Positions 31,660-42,432 of a stretch of DNA of 64,000 nucleotides are shown here, piece after piece. Under the pieces are notes generated by a model. It searched no databases. It was not told the origin of the DNA and saw nothing but the letters and a program-made list of their open reading frames with translations. Positions within the stretch are counted from its first letter, which is position 1; each line of letters starts with the position of its first letter. Source of the DNA: Lichenicola sp050954785 (GTDB lineage Bacteria > Pseudomonadota > Alphaproteobacteria > Acetobacterales > Acetobacteraceae); NCBI GenBank assembly GCA_050954785.1, contig JBPBQO010000156.1, forward strand, positions 8,833-72,832, read 5' to 3'. The position numbers and the translations under genes are program-made.

Positions 31660-32268
31660 TCAGACCGGATGGGCGGCGAGTGCCGCATCCACCTTGGCCT
31701 TGACCAGGGCGTGGTCGGCGCCAGCGCCGGTAAGACGCTCGACCAGGAGCTGCGCAGTATCGCTGGCGATCCCCCGAAGCGACCCCAGTGCCGTCTGGCG
31801 CGCCGCGGAGACAGCCAGCTCGGCTTGCGCGATTTCCGCCTCCAGCCGCTGGTTCATGTCGCGGGTCCGCATGGCGGCCTGCTCGCGGGCATCCGCAACC
31901 ACCTTGTCGACGATGCCGGACGCCTCGGCGGATGCCTGTCGGCGCGCCAGCCGCAATTCCTCGATTGCCTTGTCGGCTTCCCGGCGCGCGGTTTTGGCAG
32001 CATCGAGATCACTCTCGATCCGGCCACGACGTTCGGCCAGAACCGTTGCGACCCGTGGCAGCGCCGACCGGCTCAGCAGCAGGTAGAGCACCAGGAAGAT
32101 GATCGCGCCCCAGAACACCTGCCAGAGCGTAAGCGGGTTGTTGAACTGGAGCTGCGGCATGCCGGCCGCCGATGCGGAGCGGGTCACGGCAATCATGCCA
32201 AGCCCGGACAGCACGACAACGCGGCCGATGGTCGCTCCCGTGGCGCGTCCGGTCATGGATGCTCGCAT
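31660..32268 (-). CDS. atpG: F0F1 ATP synthase subunit b'
   Basis: The 202-residue protein has an N-terminal hydrophobic stretch that could be a signal-like extension (residues 14-35), a membrane helix near 48-66 (LWQVFWGAIIFLVLYLLLSR) and a long coiled coil. It is the second peripheral-stalk subunit, pairing with AtpF. In Alphaproteobacteria the symbol atpG or atpX is used for b'. GGAGG lies about eight bases before the ATG at 32268. It follows atpE by 17 bases and precedes atpF in the operon. The extended N-terminus is longer than in many homologues. Confidence 0.9.
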   Translation of the reverse strand: MRASMTGRATGATIGRVVVLSGLGMIAVTRSASAAGMPQLQFNNPLTLWQVFWGAIIFLVLYLLLSRSALPRVATVLAERRGRIESDLDAAKTARREADKAIEELRLARRQASAEASGIVDKVVADAREQAAMRTRDMNQRLEAEIAQAELAVSAARQTALGSLRGIASDTAQLLVERLTGAGADHALVKAKVDAALAAHPV

Positions 32269-32285
32269 CGAACCCGCCTCCGGTC

Positions 32286-32510
32286 TCAGACGAACAGGAT
32301 GATGAAGGCGATGACCAGCGCATACAGGGCGACCGCTTCCGTCAGCGCGAAGCCCAAGATGCCGAGGCCGAACACATGCGGGCGGGCAGCGGGATTGCGG
32401 CCAATGGCGCTGACCAGGGCAGCGAAGATGTTGCCGATACCGACGCCGACGCCGCCAAGAGCAATCACGGCGAGACCAGCGCCAATGTAACGTGCAGCAG
32501 CGAGATCCAT
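32286..32510 (-). CDS. atpE: F0F1 ATP synthase subunit c
   Basis: The 74-residue hairpin protein forms the rotating membrane ring. Seen: a glycine-rich first helix (GAGLAVIALGGVGVGIGNIF), the polar loop with the conserved Arg-Asn-Pro at 38-40, and a second helix with the proton-binding Glu58 in GFALTEAVALYALV. A glutamate rather than an aspartate at this position is usual in Alphaproteobacteria. The sequence lacks the sodium-type ligand set, so proton coupling is expected. It lies between atpB and the b' gene. Confidence 0.97.
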   Translation of the reverse strand: MDLAAARYIGAGLAVIALGGVGVGIGNIFAALVSAIGRNPAARPHVFGLGILGFALTEAVALYALVIAFIILFV

Positions 32511-32584
32511 GGGAGAAGTCCTTGTCTACGGAGGAACAGATTAAGAAAGAGATCGAGGTCGTAGGCAGTCGAGGTTTCAGGGCC

Positions 32585-33334
32585 TCAGTGCGCGACAGCC
32601 TCGCGCAGGTAGATGCAGGTGAGGATCGCGAACACGTAGGCCTGCAGGCCGCCGACCAGCAGCTCGAGTGCCATCAGTGCCACGTTGATCGCCAGCGGGG
32701 CGATCCCGAGCACCGGGCCGATGAAGTGGATCCCGCCGAGCATGATGGTAAAGGCCGCGAACATCTCGAACATCACGTGCCCGGCCATCATGTTAGCGAA
32801 CAGTCGGACGGACAGGCTGACCGGGCGCGACAGGTAGGACAGGATCTCGATCGGCACCAGCAACGGTGCCAAAGCGATCGGCGCGCCCTCCGGCATGAAG
32901 TGGCCGAAGAACTTGAACCCCTGCTCGCGCAAAGCCACCACCAGGCCGACCACGAACACCAGGATCGAAAGGCCCGCAGTCACCGCAATATGGCTGGTGA
33001 AGGCGAACGAGCCGGGAATCAGGCCGATATAGTTGCCCACCAGGATGAAGGCGAACAGCGTGAAGATGAACGGAAAGAAGCGCCGTCCCTCGTGCCCGAT
33101 CTGATCGGTCGCCATGGTGTAGATGAAGTCGTAAAGGATTTCGGCAGCAGCCTGCAGCCGGCCGGGCACCAGGGCACGTGGCCGCATCCCGATATAAAGC
33201 AGGGCGAGGATCAGCAGCGCCGCAACAACCATCGCGAGGTTGGACTGGCTGAAGCGTAGGGAAGCGCCGAGCGAACCCAGAACCGGATGCAGCTCGAACT
33301 GACCGAGCGCGTCAATGGAATGTCCGCCGGCCAA
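32585..33334 (-). CDS. atpB: F0F1 ATP synthase subunit a
   Basis: The 249-residue membrane protein forms the two proton half-channels. The essential Arg177 is in SVSLSVRLFANMMAGH, and the conserved C-terminal ELLVGGLQAYVFAILTCIYL is present. The frame begins with TTG at 33334, preceded by GGGGAGAAC, and this start gives the usual N-terminal HPVLGS segment; no ATG lies close. It follows the AtpI-like gene by 73 bases and leads atpE, so the F0 genes form one operon from the promoter at 33758-33786. Confidence 0.95.
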   Translation of the reverse strand: MAGGHSIDALGQFELHPVLGSLGASLRFSQSNLAMVVAALLILALLYIGMRPRALVPGRLQAAAEILYDFIYTMATDQIGHEGRRFFPFIFTLFAFILVGNYIGLIPGSFAFTSHIAVTAGLSILVFVVGLVVALREQGFKFFGHFMPEGAPIALAPLLVPIEILSYLSRPVSLSVRLFANMMAGHVMFEMFAAFTIMLGGIHFIGPVLGIAPLAINVALMALELLVGGLQAYVFAILTCIYLREAVAH

Positions 33335-33407
33335 GACTTGTTCTCCCCGTTTCCCGACGACCCTGGTCAGCGAGCTCGCTGATTATCCGGGTCGATTGTC
33401 GTTCTGC

Positions 33408-33728
33408 CTAGCTCTTCCGGCCAGGTAGTGGCGGCGGCGCAACAAGACGCCACACATTGATGATTCCGGCCACGCCACCCAGGAATACGAACAGGATCAG
33501 AAACAGCGGCTTGGTTCGCAGGAAGTGATCCAGTCCCCAGCCAATGGCGAGGCCGACCAGAAGTGCCGAAACGAGTTCGACGCCGACCCGGAAGAACACC
33601 GCCATGGCGGAGGCATCGGGCAGGTTCTGGTCCAGCTTAGGAGGCACAGGGTCCAGGCCTTGCCTGTGACGCGCCTCCTGCAACCGCTGGTCGAAGGACT
33701 TCCCGGAGTTGGCCGTATCCTTATCCAT
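33408..33728 (-). CDS. atpI: AtpI/AtpQ-like protein at the head of the F0 operon
   Basis: The 106-residue protein has a charged N-terminal half (SFDQRLQEARHRQGLDPVPP) and two membrane helices (FFRVGVELVSALLVGLAIGW and PLFLILFVFLGGVAGIINVW). This is the AtpI-type assembly or magnesium/calcium-handling protein that usually precedes atpB. AGGAGGT lies eight bases before the ATG at 33728, a very strong site that rules out the longer frame. The start lies about 23 bases after the probable transcription start of the operon. Confidence 0.9.
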   Translation of the reverse strand: MDKDTANSGKSFDQRLQEARHRQGLDPVPPKLDQNLPDASAMAVFFRVGVELVSALLVGLAIGWGLDHFLRTKPLFLILFVFLGGVAGIINVWRLVAPPPLPGRKS

Positions 33729-33757
33729 CGATCGCACCTCCTGACGGGCGCACCGGG

Positions 33758-33786
33758 TCACTACCGGTGGTGCAATGACCTGTCAA
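33758..33786 (-). promoter_or_regulatory. Sigma-70-type promoter of the F0 ATP synthase operon
   Basis: On the minus strand a perfect -35 TTGACA (33781-33786) is followed after exactly 17 bases by TAGTGA (33758-33763) as -10. Transcription would start near 33751, about 23 bases before the atpI ATG with its AGGAGGT site. The spacing and the strong -35 make this the best promoter candidate in the window. Confidence 0.75.
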
Positions 33787-33821
33787 GGAAGCAGTCCGCG
33801 CATGAAACGCCTATTTCCTGG

Positions 33822-35309
33822 TCAGTAGGATGCCGGCTTTCCAGGGCCGGAAGTTCCGGGCGCCGGCGATGCCCGCGAAGGCCCTGCGACCGACTTCAAA
33901 GACACGTCCTTGAACAACGCCTCGCCGATGAAGCTGCCGGGTATCGTTCCGGTGCCGGGCGGACAGGCGAACAAGCCGCTGCCGACGTGGGTCGCATACT
34001 GGTTCAACAGGTCGAGCTTCGACATCTTGTCGTAGATGTGCACGAAACCGGCCCGGGGATCGCGCTGGTAGCACATGAAGAACAGCCCGGCATCGTATTG
34101 CAGCCCCTGCCGCCAGGGCGGCCAACGCTCGGCCACGAAACTCAACCCATCATTATAAGAGTAGGAGCGCCGCAGGATTTCCGCGCCGCCGTTCGCACCG
34201 GCCGAGGCCAGCCGGACATGCGCGTTCTCGGCGATGATCGGGTTGCCGTCCTGGTCGACGGCATCCAGATCGATCGGATCGAACTCGCCCTTACCGGTGA
34301 GCGGAGCGCCCGACTGCTTGCGCCGGCCGAACACCTCTTCCTGGAACGACAGGTCGGTGCGATCCCAATGTTCGAGAAAGATGCGAATGCGGCGTGCCAC
34401 GACGTAGCTGCCGCCGCGCATCCAGTCCGGGCCTTCGCTGCCGACCCAGACCACATCGTCGGCGGTTCCCGGCTTGAAGCTCTTGCCGCCGACGACCGCA
34501 TGCACCTGGTTCGGCCGGGTCGAGATCGGGTTCTGGGTGCCGTCCTTGAAGCCCATCAGGTTGCGCGGCGTATCCTCGGCGGCGAACTGGGCATTGTAGC
34601 CGTTCTGAATCCAGCGGAGTTGAGCCGTTCCGTCGGCGATGCGGGCCAACTGACGTACGGCATGAAACGCCACCTGCGGATCGTCAGCGCAGGCCTGGAT
34701 GGACAGGTCGCCACCGGTGTTGCCGGGCACGAGCTGGTCGCCGTTGAAATGCGGCAGGTCGATCAGCTCGGCCGGACGCCTGGCACGCAAACCATAACGG
34801 TCGTGCCCATCTTTTTCGAACAGCCCGGGCCCGAAGCCGAAAGTCAGGGTCAGGCGGGCCGGCCCCAGCCCGACCGCATCGCCGCTATCCCCGGGCGGCT
34901 TGTCGGGGTCGCCATCGAGCGATGCAACGGTCTGGCCCCGGCTCAGGCGACGTGCGGCCTCGGTCCAGAGCTTGAGTAGCCTGACCACCGACGGACCGTC
35001 CTCGGTCACCAGGTCAAGCACGACGAAGCAGGTATGGTTCTGCAACGGCGTCAGGATGCCGCCCTGATGCGGACCATCGAACGCCTCGACGATGCTGCGC
35101 GACGGGCCACGGCTGTCGGGGGTGATGCCTTTCGCCAGCTCGGCCGGACGCGGCAGCGGCGCGGATGTCGCGCGCGCTCCGGAGAACGGGCAGACCGCGC
35201 CTGCGACCGCCAGGCTGCCGGCTCCCCTCAGGAAGGCGCGACGCGATGCTGCCGTATCCGTGCCGTCACCGTCGGTCTGGTTGCTGCCGGTCTCGTCTTT
35301 CAACGCCAT
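33822..35309 (-). CDS. Tat-exported DyP-type peroxidase (EfeB-like)
   Basis: The 495-residue protein begins with a twin-arginine signal (SRRAFLRGAGSLAVAGAV), so it is folded with its heme before export. The DyP hallmark GxxDG is present in MGFKDGTQNPIS, and distal residues appear in VARRIRIFLEHWDRT. A C-terminal block (GLFFMCYQRDPRAGFVHIYDKM) is typical of EfeB. Such enzymes oxidise substrates with peroxide and have been linked to iron release from heme. It follows a beta-propeller gene by 26 bases, behind a Fur-like box, which supports a role in iron supply. efeU and efeO are not in the window. Confidence 0.9.
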   Translation of the reverse strand: MALKDETGSNQTDGDGTDTAASRRAFLRGAGSLAVAGAVCPFSGARATSAPLPRPAELAKGITPDSRGPSRSIVEAFDGPHQGGILTPLQNHTCFVVLDLVTEDGPSVVRLLKLWTEAARRLSRGQTVASLDGDPDKPPGDSGDAVGLGPARLTLTFGFGPGLFEKDGHDRYGLRARRPAELIDLPHFNGDQLVPGNTGGDLSIQACADDPQVAFHAVRQLARIADGTAQLRWIQNGYNAQFAAEDTPRNLMGFKDGTQNPISTRPNQVHAVVGGKSFKPGTADDVVWVGSEGPDWMRGGSYVVARRIRIFLEHWDRTDLSFQEEVFGRRKQSGAPLTGKGEFDPIDLDAVDQDGNPIIAENAHVRLASAGANGGAEILRRSYSYNDGLSFVAERWPPWRQGLQYDAGLFFMCYQRDPRAGFVHIYDKMSKLDLLNQYATHVGSGLFACPPGTGTIPGSFIGEALFKDVSLKSVAGPSRASPAPGTSGPGKPASY

Positions 35310-35335
35310 CCGATCCTCGAAGCCTGCCCTGAGCC

Positions 35336-36511
35336 TTAGTGCGCCAGGACGAGCGTGTTCATGTCGTCCTCTACATAATAGAAGCCGTCGCCTTTTGGAG
35401 TGATGGCGAGCCCGAACAGGTCGCCGCTACCGGGAGGCTGCTGCGCCTTATCGACATCGACCCACTGGGCGCCGACCTGCCTGCGCGCGATCGGGTCGAT
35501 CTCGACCACCTGCCCGTTGAGCCCATTGGCCACCAGCAGGTTGCCGTTCGGCGCATTGACCAGCGCCAGCGGCCGCTTGAGCAGCCCATCCCTGGTGATC
35601 TCGGTTCCGGTTCCGGCGCTGTCGGTCCGGGTCAGCGCATCGGGGATGCCGACGATCCGGTTGCCGATCGCGTCCGAGACATAGATCGAGCCCTTGGGCC
35701 CGAGGGCGATCCCGGTCGGCCCGATGATGAACACGCTCTTGTCCGCCGCCTCGCCGAACCCGTCCGCCACCACGGTCATGCCGGTGACGTGCGGCTTGCC
35801 GCCATCCGGGATCTGCAATGCGACCCGTACCACGGTCGCCTTGCTGACGATCGGTGCAGCACCAGCCGGCGGCGCTCCGACACCGAACCCGGTGTTGCTG
35901 ATGAACAAGGTGGCGCTATCGCCCTTGTCGATGATCGCCATGTTGCCCCATGGCCCGTTGATTTTCGGGCTGGTCCATACGTCGGCGAGCTTGCCCTGGC
36001 TGTCGAACAGGATCAGGCAACCATCGCCCTTGGTCGCGGTGGTGCCGTCGGTGCTCGGCAGGCTGCCGATGATCACCCAGCCGCTTTTCAGCACGACAAG
36101 GGCTGTGGTCAAGCCGACGCCGCCCGGGCACTTGTCGAGCTTCTGCGGCACCGAGGCGAACAGCGAGATCGTTTGCGTGGCCGGATCGACCTGCACGATG
36201 GTGGTGCCGAGACCCTGAAGGTTGCCGGAACTATTGAAATTCCCGACCAGCACCTGGTCCTTGACCAGACGTCCCTTGGTGACCGGCGAGACGAACACCG
36301 CATAGGGATTCTGGTCGCCGTTCGCCGGCACGGTCGAGGCGACGGTCGTGTGGTGCTTGAACCGGGATAGGAACGACGGCGCATCTATTGCCATGGCCGG
36401 CTTGGAGGCCGGGACCACCGCCATGCCGATACCGAGGAGAGCGGCCGGAAGCACGGCGTTCCCCAGCAACGCGAGCAGCCTTGCCGGCATCGGCCGTTGA
36501 GAATGGGTCAT
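35336..36511 (-). CDS. Secreted NHL/SMP-30-like beta-propeller protein
   Basis: The 391-residue protein has a signal peptide (hydrophobic stretch at about residues 10-40, cleavage near PAMAID) and repeated propeller-blade motifs such as VLVGNFNSSGNLQGLGTTIV, PTGIALGPKGSIYVSDAIGN and PLALVNAPNGNLLVANGLNG. A final GDLFGLAITPKGDGFYYVED closes the fold. No catalytic set is evident; such propellers bind ligands or partners. It is the first gene after the Fur-like box at 36554 and is probably cotranscribed with the DyP peroxidase, so the two may act together in the periplasm. Its precise role is unknown. Confidence 0.8.
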   Translation of the reverse strand: MTHSQRPMPARLLALLGNAVLPAALLGIGMAVVPASKPAMAIDAPSFLSRFKHHTTVASTVPANGDQNPYAVFVSPVTKGRLVKDQVLVGNFNSSGNLQGLGTTIVQVDPATQTISLFASVPQKLDKCPGGVGLTTALVVLKSGWVIIGSLPSTDGTTATKGDGCLILFDSQGKLADVWTSPKINGPWGNMAIIDKGDSATLFISNTGFGVGAPPAGAAPIVSKATVVRVALQIPDGGKPHVTGMTVVADGFGEAADKSVFIIGPTGIALGPKGSIYVSDAIGNRIVGIPDALTRTDSAGTGTEITRDGLLKRPLALVNAPNGNLLVANGLNGQVVEIDPIARRQVGAQWVDVDKAQQPPGSGDLFGLAITPKGDGFYYVEDDMNTLVLAH

Positions 36512-36530
36512 CGAAAGCCTCCGCCGGACC

Positions 36531-36584
36531 CTCTACAGGTCAAGATCCGATAATGCAAATCATTTGCAACACGGCGATGTAGAG
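36531..36584. promoter_or_regulatory. Fur-like box nested in a larger inverted repeat
   Basis: TGCAAATCATTTGCA at 36554-36568 is a perfect 7-1-7 palindrome. With its left flank it matches the classical 19-base Fur consensus at 15 positions. Outside it, CTCTACA (36531-36537) and TGTAGAG (36578-36584) are also exact inverted repeats. The block lies between the propeller-DyP pair and the OprB porin, so a Fur-family protein (Fur or the manganese-responsive Mur) could control both directions. Confidence 0.6.
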
Positions 36585-36717
36585 GTCTAGCTATAGGGGG
36601 TCAACTGGTTTCCGCCCTGCACGACGGATAGCCGGGCTGGAAGAAATCAATAACCTGCGTGTTGTCGCTGGTGACGATGGTCCGAATTCAGGTCTGTATC
36701 GGCTCGAAAGAATTTCC

Positions 36718-38184
36718 ATGACTGACTGCAGAGCCCAACGCCAATTCCGACATGCCCGGGCCACGCTTTTCGGGTGCATACTGCTTGCCGGCGCCGCTTC
36801 GGCTGCCGATGCGCAGGATGCCGCGTCCCTGCCCGCAACGCCCGACCAGCCGGCGAACGATACCGCTACGACCCCGGAACCGCCGGGTGCATCGGCGCTG
36901 AAGGGCGACCTGATGACACGCGGCGCGCTGCTCGGCGACCCATGGGGCATCCGCTCCACCCTGATCGCGCATGGCGTGAGCATCGGTCTCACCGAGACCA
37001 GCGAAGGTCTCGGCAACGCAACCGGTGGCGTGCAACGCGGTGCGATCTACGAAGGGCTGGCGGCGGCCACGCTCGGCATCGATACCGGCAAGCTGCTGGG
37101 ACTGGACGGCGGCACCATCAGCATCAGCGCCTATCAGGTGCATGGGCGCGGCCTCAGCGCCAACACCCTCGACAACCTCAGCACCGTCAGCTCGATCGAG
37201 GCCGACCGATCGCTTCGGCTGTTCGAGGCCTGGTACGAGCAGTCGCTGTTCAATGGGAAGGCAGCCATCCGGATCGGCCAGCAGGCAGCCGACCAGGAGT
37301 TCCTGATCAGCCAGTACGGCACCCTGTTCATCAACTCGCAGTTCGGGTGGCCGACGCTCCCGGGTGTCGACCTGCCGTCCGGTGCCAACGCCTATCCGCT
37401 CGGGACGCCGGGCGTGCGGCTGAAGCTGCAGCCGACCGATGCACTGACCGCACTTGTCGCGGTCTATAATGGCGACCCGGCCGGCAAGGGCACCGGCGAC
37501 CCGCAGATCCGGGATGCAGGCGGCACCGGCTTCGATCTCGATGACGGCGTGTTCGTCATCGGCGAGCTGCAACTGGCGATCGACCAGGGCAAGGATCAGC
37601 ACGGCCTGCCGGGAACGTACAAGATCGGCACCTACTACAACTCGAACGCGTTCGGCGATCAGGAGACCGATAACCAGGGACGTTCGCTGGCCGATCCGGA
37701 CAGCGACGGCAACGCGCTGCTGCATCGCCGGGACTGGGGCATCTATGCGGTCATGGACCAGTTGCTCTGGCAGCACGGCAATGGCGCCGACAAGGGTATC
37801 GGACTGTTCGGCCGGATCGTCGGCACGCGCGGCGACCGCAACCTCGTCTCGCTCTACGTGGAGGGCGGCCTGAGCTGGAAGGGCGTGCTCCCCAGCCGTC
37901 CGGACGATTCCCTGGGGATGGCGGTCGGCTATACGCAGATCAGCGGACGGGCGCGGCAACTGGATCGCGACACCGCATTCTTTTCGGGCGAGGCCTATCC
38001 TGTACGCGACGCCGAGACGGTCATCGAGCTGACCTATCAGGCGCCGGTCACGCCCTGGCTATCGCTGCAGCCCGACGCGCAATACGTGATCCATCCAGGC
38101 GGCGGCCTGCCCGATCCGGACGATGCCGGTCGCCGGATCGGCGACGAAGCGGTGTTCGGACTGCGCGCGACGATCGCTTTTTGA
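36718..38184 (+). CDS. OprB-family carbohydrate-selective porin
   Basis: The 488-residue protein has a signal peptide (cleavage near SAADA), a short Pro/Thr-rich linker, then the OprB barrel: LLGDPWGIRSTLIAHGVSIG near residue 72, RLFEAWYEQSLFNGKAAIRI, GQQAADQEFLISQYGTLFIN and GWPTLP. It ends in a phenylalanine (ATIAF) as outer-membrane barrels do. OprB porins let sugars diffuse through the outer membrane; in Acetobacteraceae they are common and often substrate-unassigned. The gene faces the propeller-DyP pair across the Fur-like box, so iron control is possible. A hairpin repeat follows the stop. Confidence 0.9.
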   Translation: MTDCRAQRQFRHARATLFGCILLAGAASAADAQDAASLPATPDQPANDTATTPEPPGASALKGDLMTRGALLGDPWGIRSTLIAHGVSIGLTETSEGLGNATGGVQRGAIYEGLAAATLGIDTGKLLGLDGGTISISAYQVHGRGLSANTLDNLSTVSSIEADRSLRLFEAWYEQSLFNGKAAIRIGQQAADQEFLISQYGTLFINSQFGWPTLPGVDLPSGANAYPLGTPGVRLKLQPTDALTALVAVYNGDPAGKGTGDPQIRDAGGTGFDLDDGVFVIGELQLAIDQGKDQHGLPGTYKIGTYYNSNAFGDQETDNQGRSLADPDSDGNALLHRRDWGIYAVMDQLLWQHGNGADKGIGLFGRIVGTRGDRNLVSLYVEGGLSWKGVLPSRPDDSLGMAVGYTQISGRARQLDRDTAFFSGEAYPVRDAETVIELTYQAPVTPWLSLQPDAQYVIHPGGGLPDPDDAGRRIGDEAVFGLRATIAF

Positions 38185-38189
38185 AGAAG

Positions 38190-38275
38190 GCCAAAAGCGC
38201 TGCCCTTTGGAGACATCTTGCATAAACAAACGGATTCTCAAGGCGAGCCTTGAGCGGGTCCAGGGCAGAGCCCTG
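38190..38275. repeat. Bipartite hairpin repeat, copy D, between convergent genes
   Basis: The element holds a CCAAA...TTTGG pairing (about 38191-38210), a perfect 7-bp hairpin CTCAAGG/CCTTGAG (38237-38254), then GCGGGTCCAGGGCAGAGCCC with a perfect CAGGGC-AGA-GCCCTG stem (38261-38275). The final core matches that of copy C at 30327-30350. It fills the space between the ends of the porin and gcvP genes, where a two-way terminator is expected. No U-run follows the stems. Confidence 0.65.
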
Positions 38276-38279
38276 ACCT

Positions 38280-41195
<2,916 letters not shown>

Positions 41196-41206
41196 CGCAG
41201 ACCCAC

Positions 41207-42430
41207 TCAGCGCTTGTAGGTTGAGGATACGAAAGGCATCGGGCAGACCGTCACCGGAATGTGGCGACCGCGCAGCTCGGCCACCAGGGCGGTTCCGGGC
41301 TGGGCAAGTGCTGTCTGCACATAGCCCATCGCGACCGGCGCCTGCAGACTCGGACCGAACGCGCCGGAGCTCACATTGCCGATCGGCTCGCTAAGATCAG
41401 ACGGAGAGAACAGCTTCGCGCCGGTGCGCAAAGGCGCGCGCCCCTCCGGCTGCAGCCCGACCCGGCGCGACGCGGTGCCGTCGACGAGCTGGCGCAGGAT
41501 CAGGTCCGCGCCAGGAAAGCCGCCCGCCCGGGCGCCGCCGAAGCGACGGGATTTCTGGATCGCCCAGTCCAGGGCAGCCTCGATCGGCGTCGTGGTGAGA
41601 TCGAGATCGTTCCCGTACAGGCACAGGCCGGCCTCGAGCCGCAAGCTGTCGCGCGCGCCAAGCCCGATCGGCAACACGCCCGGCTGGGACAACAACAACC
41701 GCACGATCAGGTCGGCCTGGTCTGCCGGCATGCCGATTTCGTAGCCATCCTCGCCGGTATAGCCGGACCGGGACACGGTGCAGGCGTGGCCCTCGATCAT
41801 GACCGTCCGCGCATCCATGAAGCGCATGCCGGCAACGTCCGGTGCCAGCGCCGACAAGGCAGCCTCGGCACCCGGACCCTGCAGCGCCACCAGGGCGCGG
41901 TCGAACTGGGTGTCGATCACACAGACATCGTCGATGTTGTGCTGGAGATGGGCCAGGTCGGCCAGCTTGCAGCTCGCGTTCACGACCAGGAACAGATGAT
42001 CGCCCATGTTGGCGACCATCAGATCGTCCATGATGCCGCCTGCCTGGTTGGTGAACAGCGCGTACCGCTGGCGCCCGACCGCCAACGACGCGATATCGGC
42101 CGGGACCAGGCGTTCAAGAGCCAGCGCCGCATCGCGCAGCACGCCCGACCGCGCACGCAACGTGATCTGGCCCATGTGCGACACATCGAACAATCCGCAC
42201 GAGCTGCGTGTGTGCAGATGCTCGGTCATGATGCCGGTGCTGTACTGCAACGGCATGCTGTAGCCGGCGAACGGAACCATCCGGGCACCGAGTTCGACAT
42301 GCAGCGCATAGAGCGGCGTGCGCAGGATCGTTTCGACGCCAGCCGTATGCCCGACGATGACCTCCTGGATGTCCTCGTGCGTGCTTACTGGCACGTTTCC
42401 TGGCACGTTTCCTGGCACGTCCCCTGGCAT
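41207..42430 (-). CDS. gcvT: Aminomethyltransferase, T protein
   Basis: The 407-residue protein transfers the methylene group from GcvH to tetrahydrofolate. Family marks: LYALHVELGARMVPFAGYSM near residue 40, SSCGLFDVSHMGQITL, VSRSGYTGEDGYEIG, and the substrate-binding GARDSLRLEAGLCLYGNDL. The first 15 residues are a Gly-Asn/Asp-Val-Pro repeat encoded by a 12-base tandem repeat, and the conserved domain begins only near residue 36. The ATG lies two bases after the glyA stop, so translation is probably coupled. No better start is seen downstream before the domain. Confidence 0.95.
   Translation of the reverse strand: MPGDVPGNVPGNVPVSTHEDIQEVIVGHTAGVETILRTPLYALHVELGARMVPFAGYSMPLQYSTGIMTEHLHTRSSCGLFDVSHMGQITLRARSGVLRDAALALERLVPADIASLAVGRQRYALFTNQAGGIMDDLMVANMGDHLFLVVNASCKLADLAHLQHNIDDVCVIDTQFDRALVALQGPGAEAALSALAPDVAGMRFMDARTVMIEGHACTVSRSGYTGEDGYEIGMPADQADLIVRLLLSQPGVLPIGLGARDSLRLEAGLCLYGNDLDLTTTPIEAALDWAIQKSRRFGGARAGGFPGADLILRQLVDGTASRRVGLQPEGRAPLRTGAKLFSPSDLSEPIGNVSSGAFGPSLQAPVAMGYVQTALAQPGTALVAELRGRHIPVTVCPMPFVSSTYKR
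42389..42430 (-). repeat. 12-base tandem repeat forming the start of gcvT
   Basis: Read on the plus strand, TGGCACGTTTCC occurs at 42389-42400 and 42401-42412, TGGCACGTCCCC at 42413-42424, and a degenerate fourth unit TGGCAT at 42425-42430. The fourth unit provides the complement of the ATG start. The repeat codes for GNVP/GDVP units at the extreme N-terminus of GcvT. Confidence 0.85.
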
Positions 42431-42432
42431 GA

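Noticed and set aside
42340..42375. AGGAGGTCATCG inside gcvT as ribosome site of a shorter GcvT
   Set aside because: No ATG, GTG or TTG in frame follows at a usable distance.
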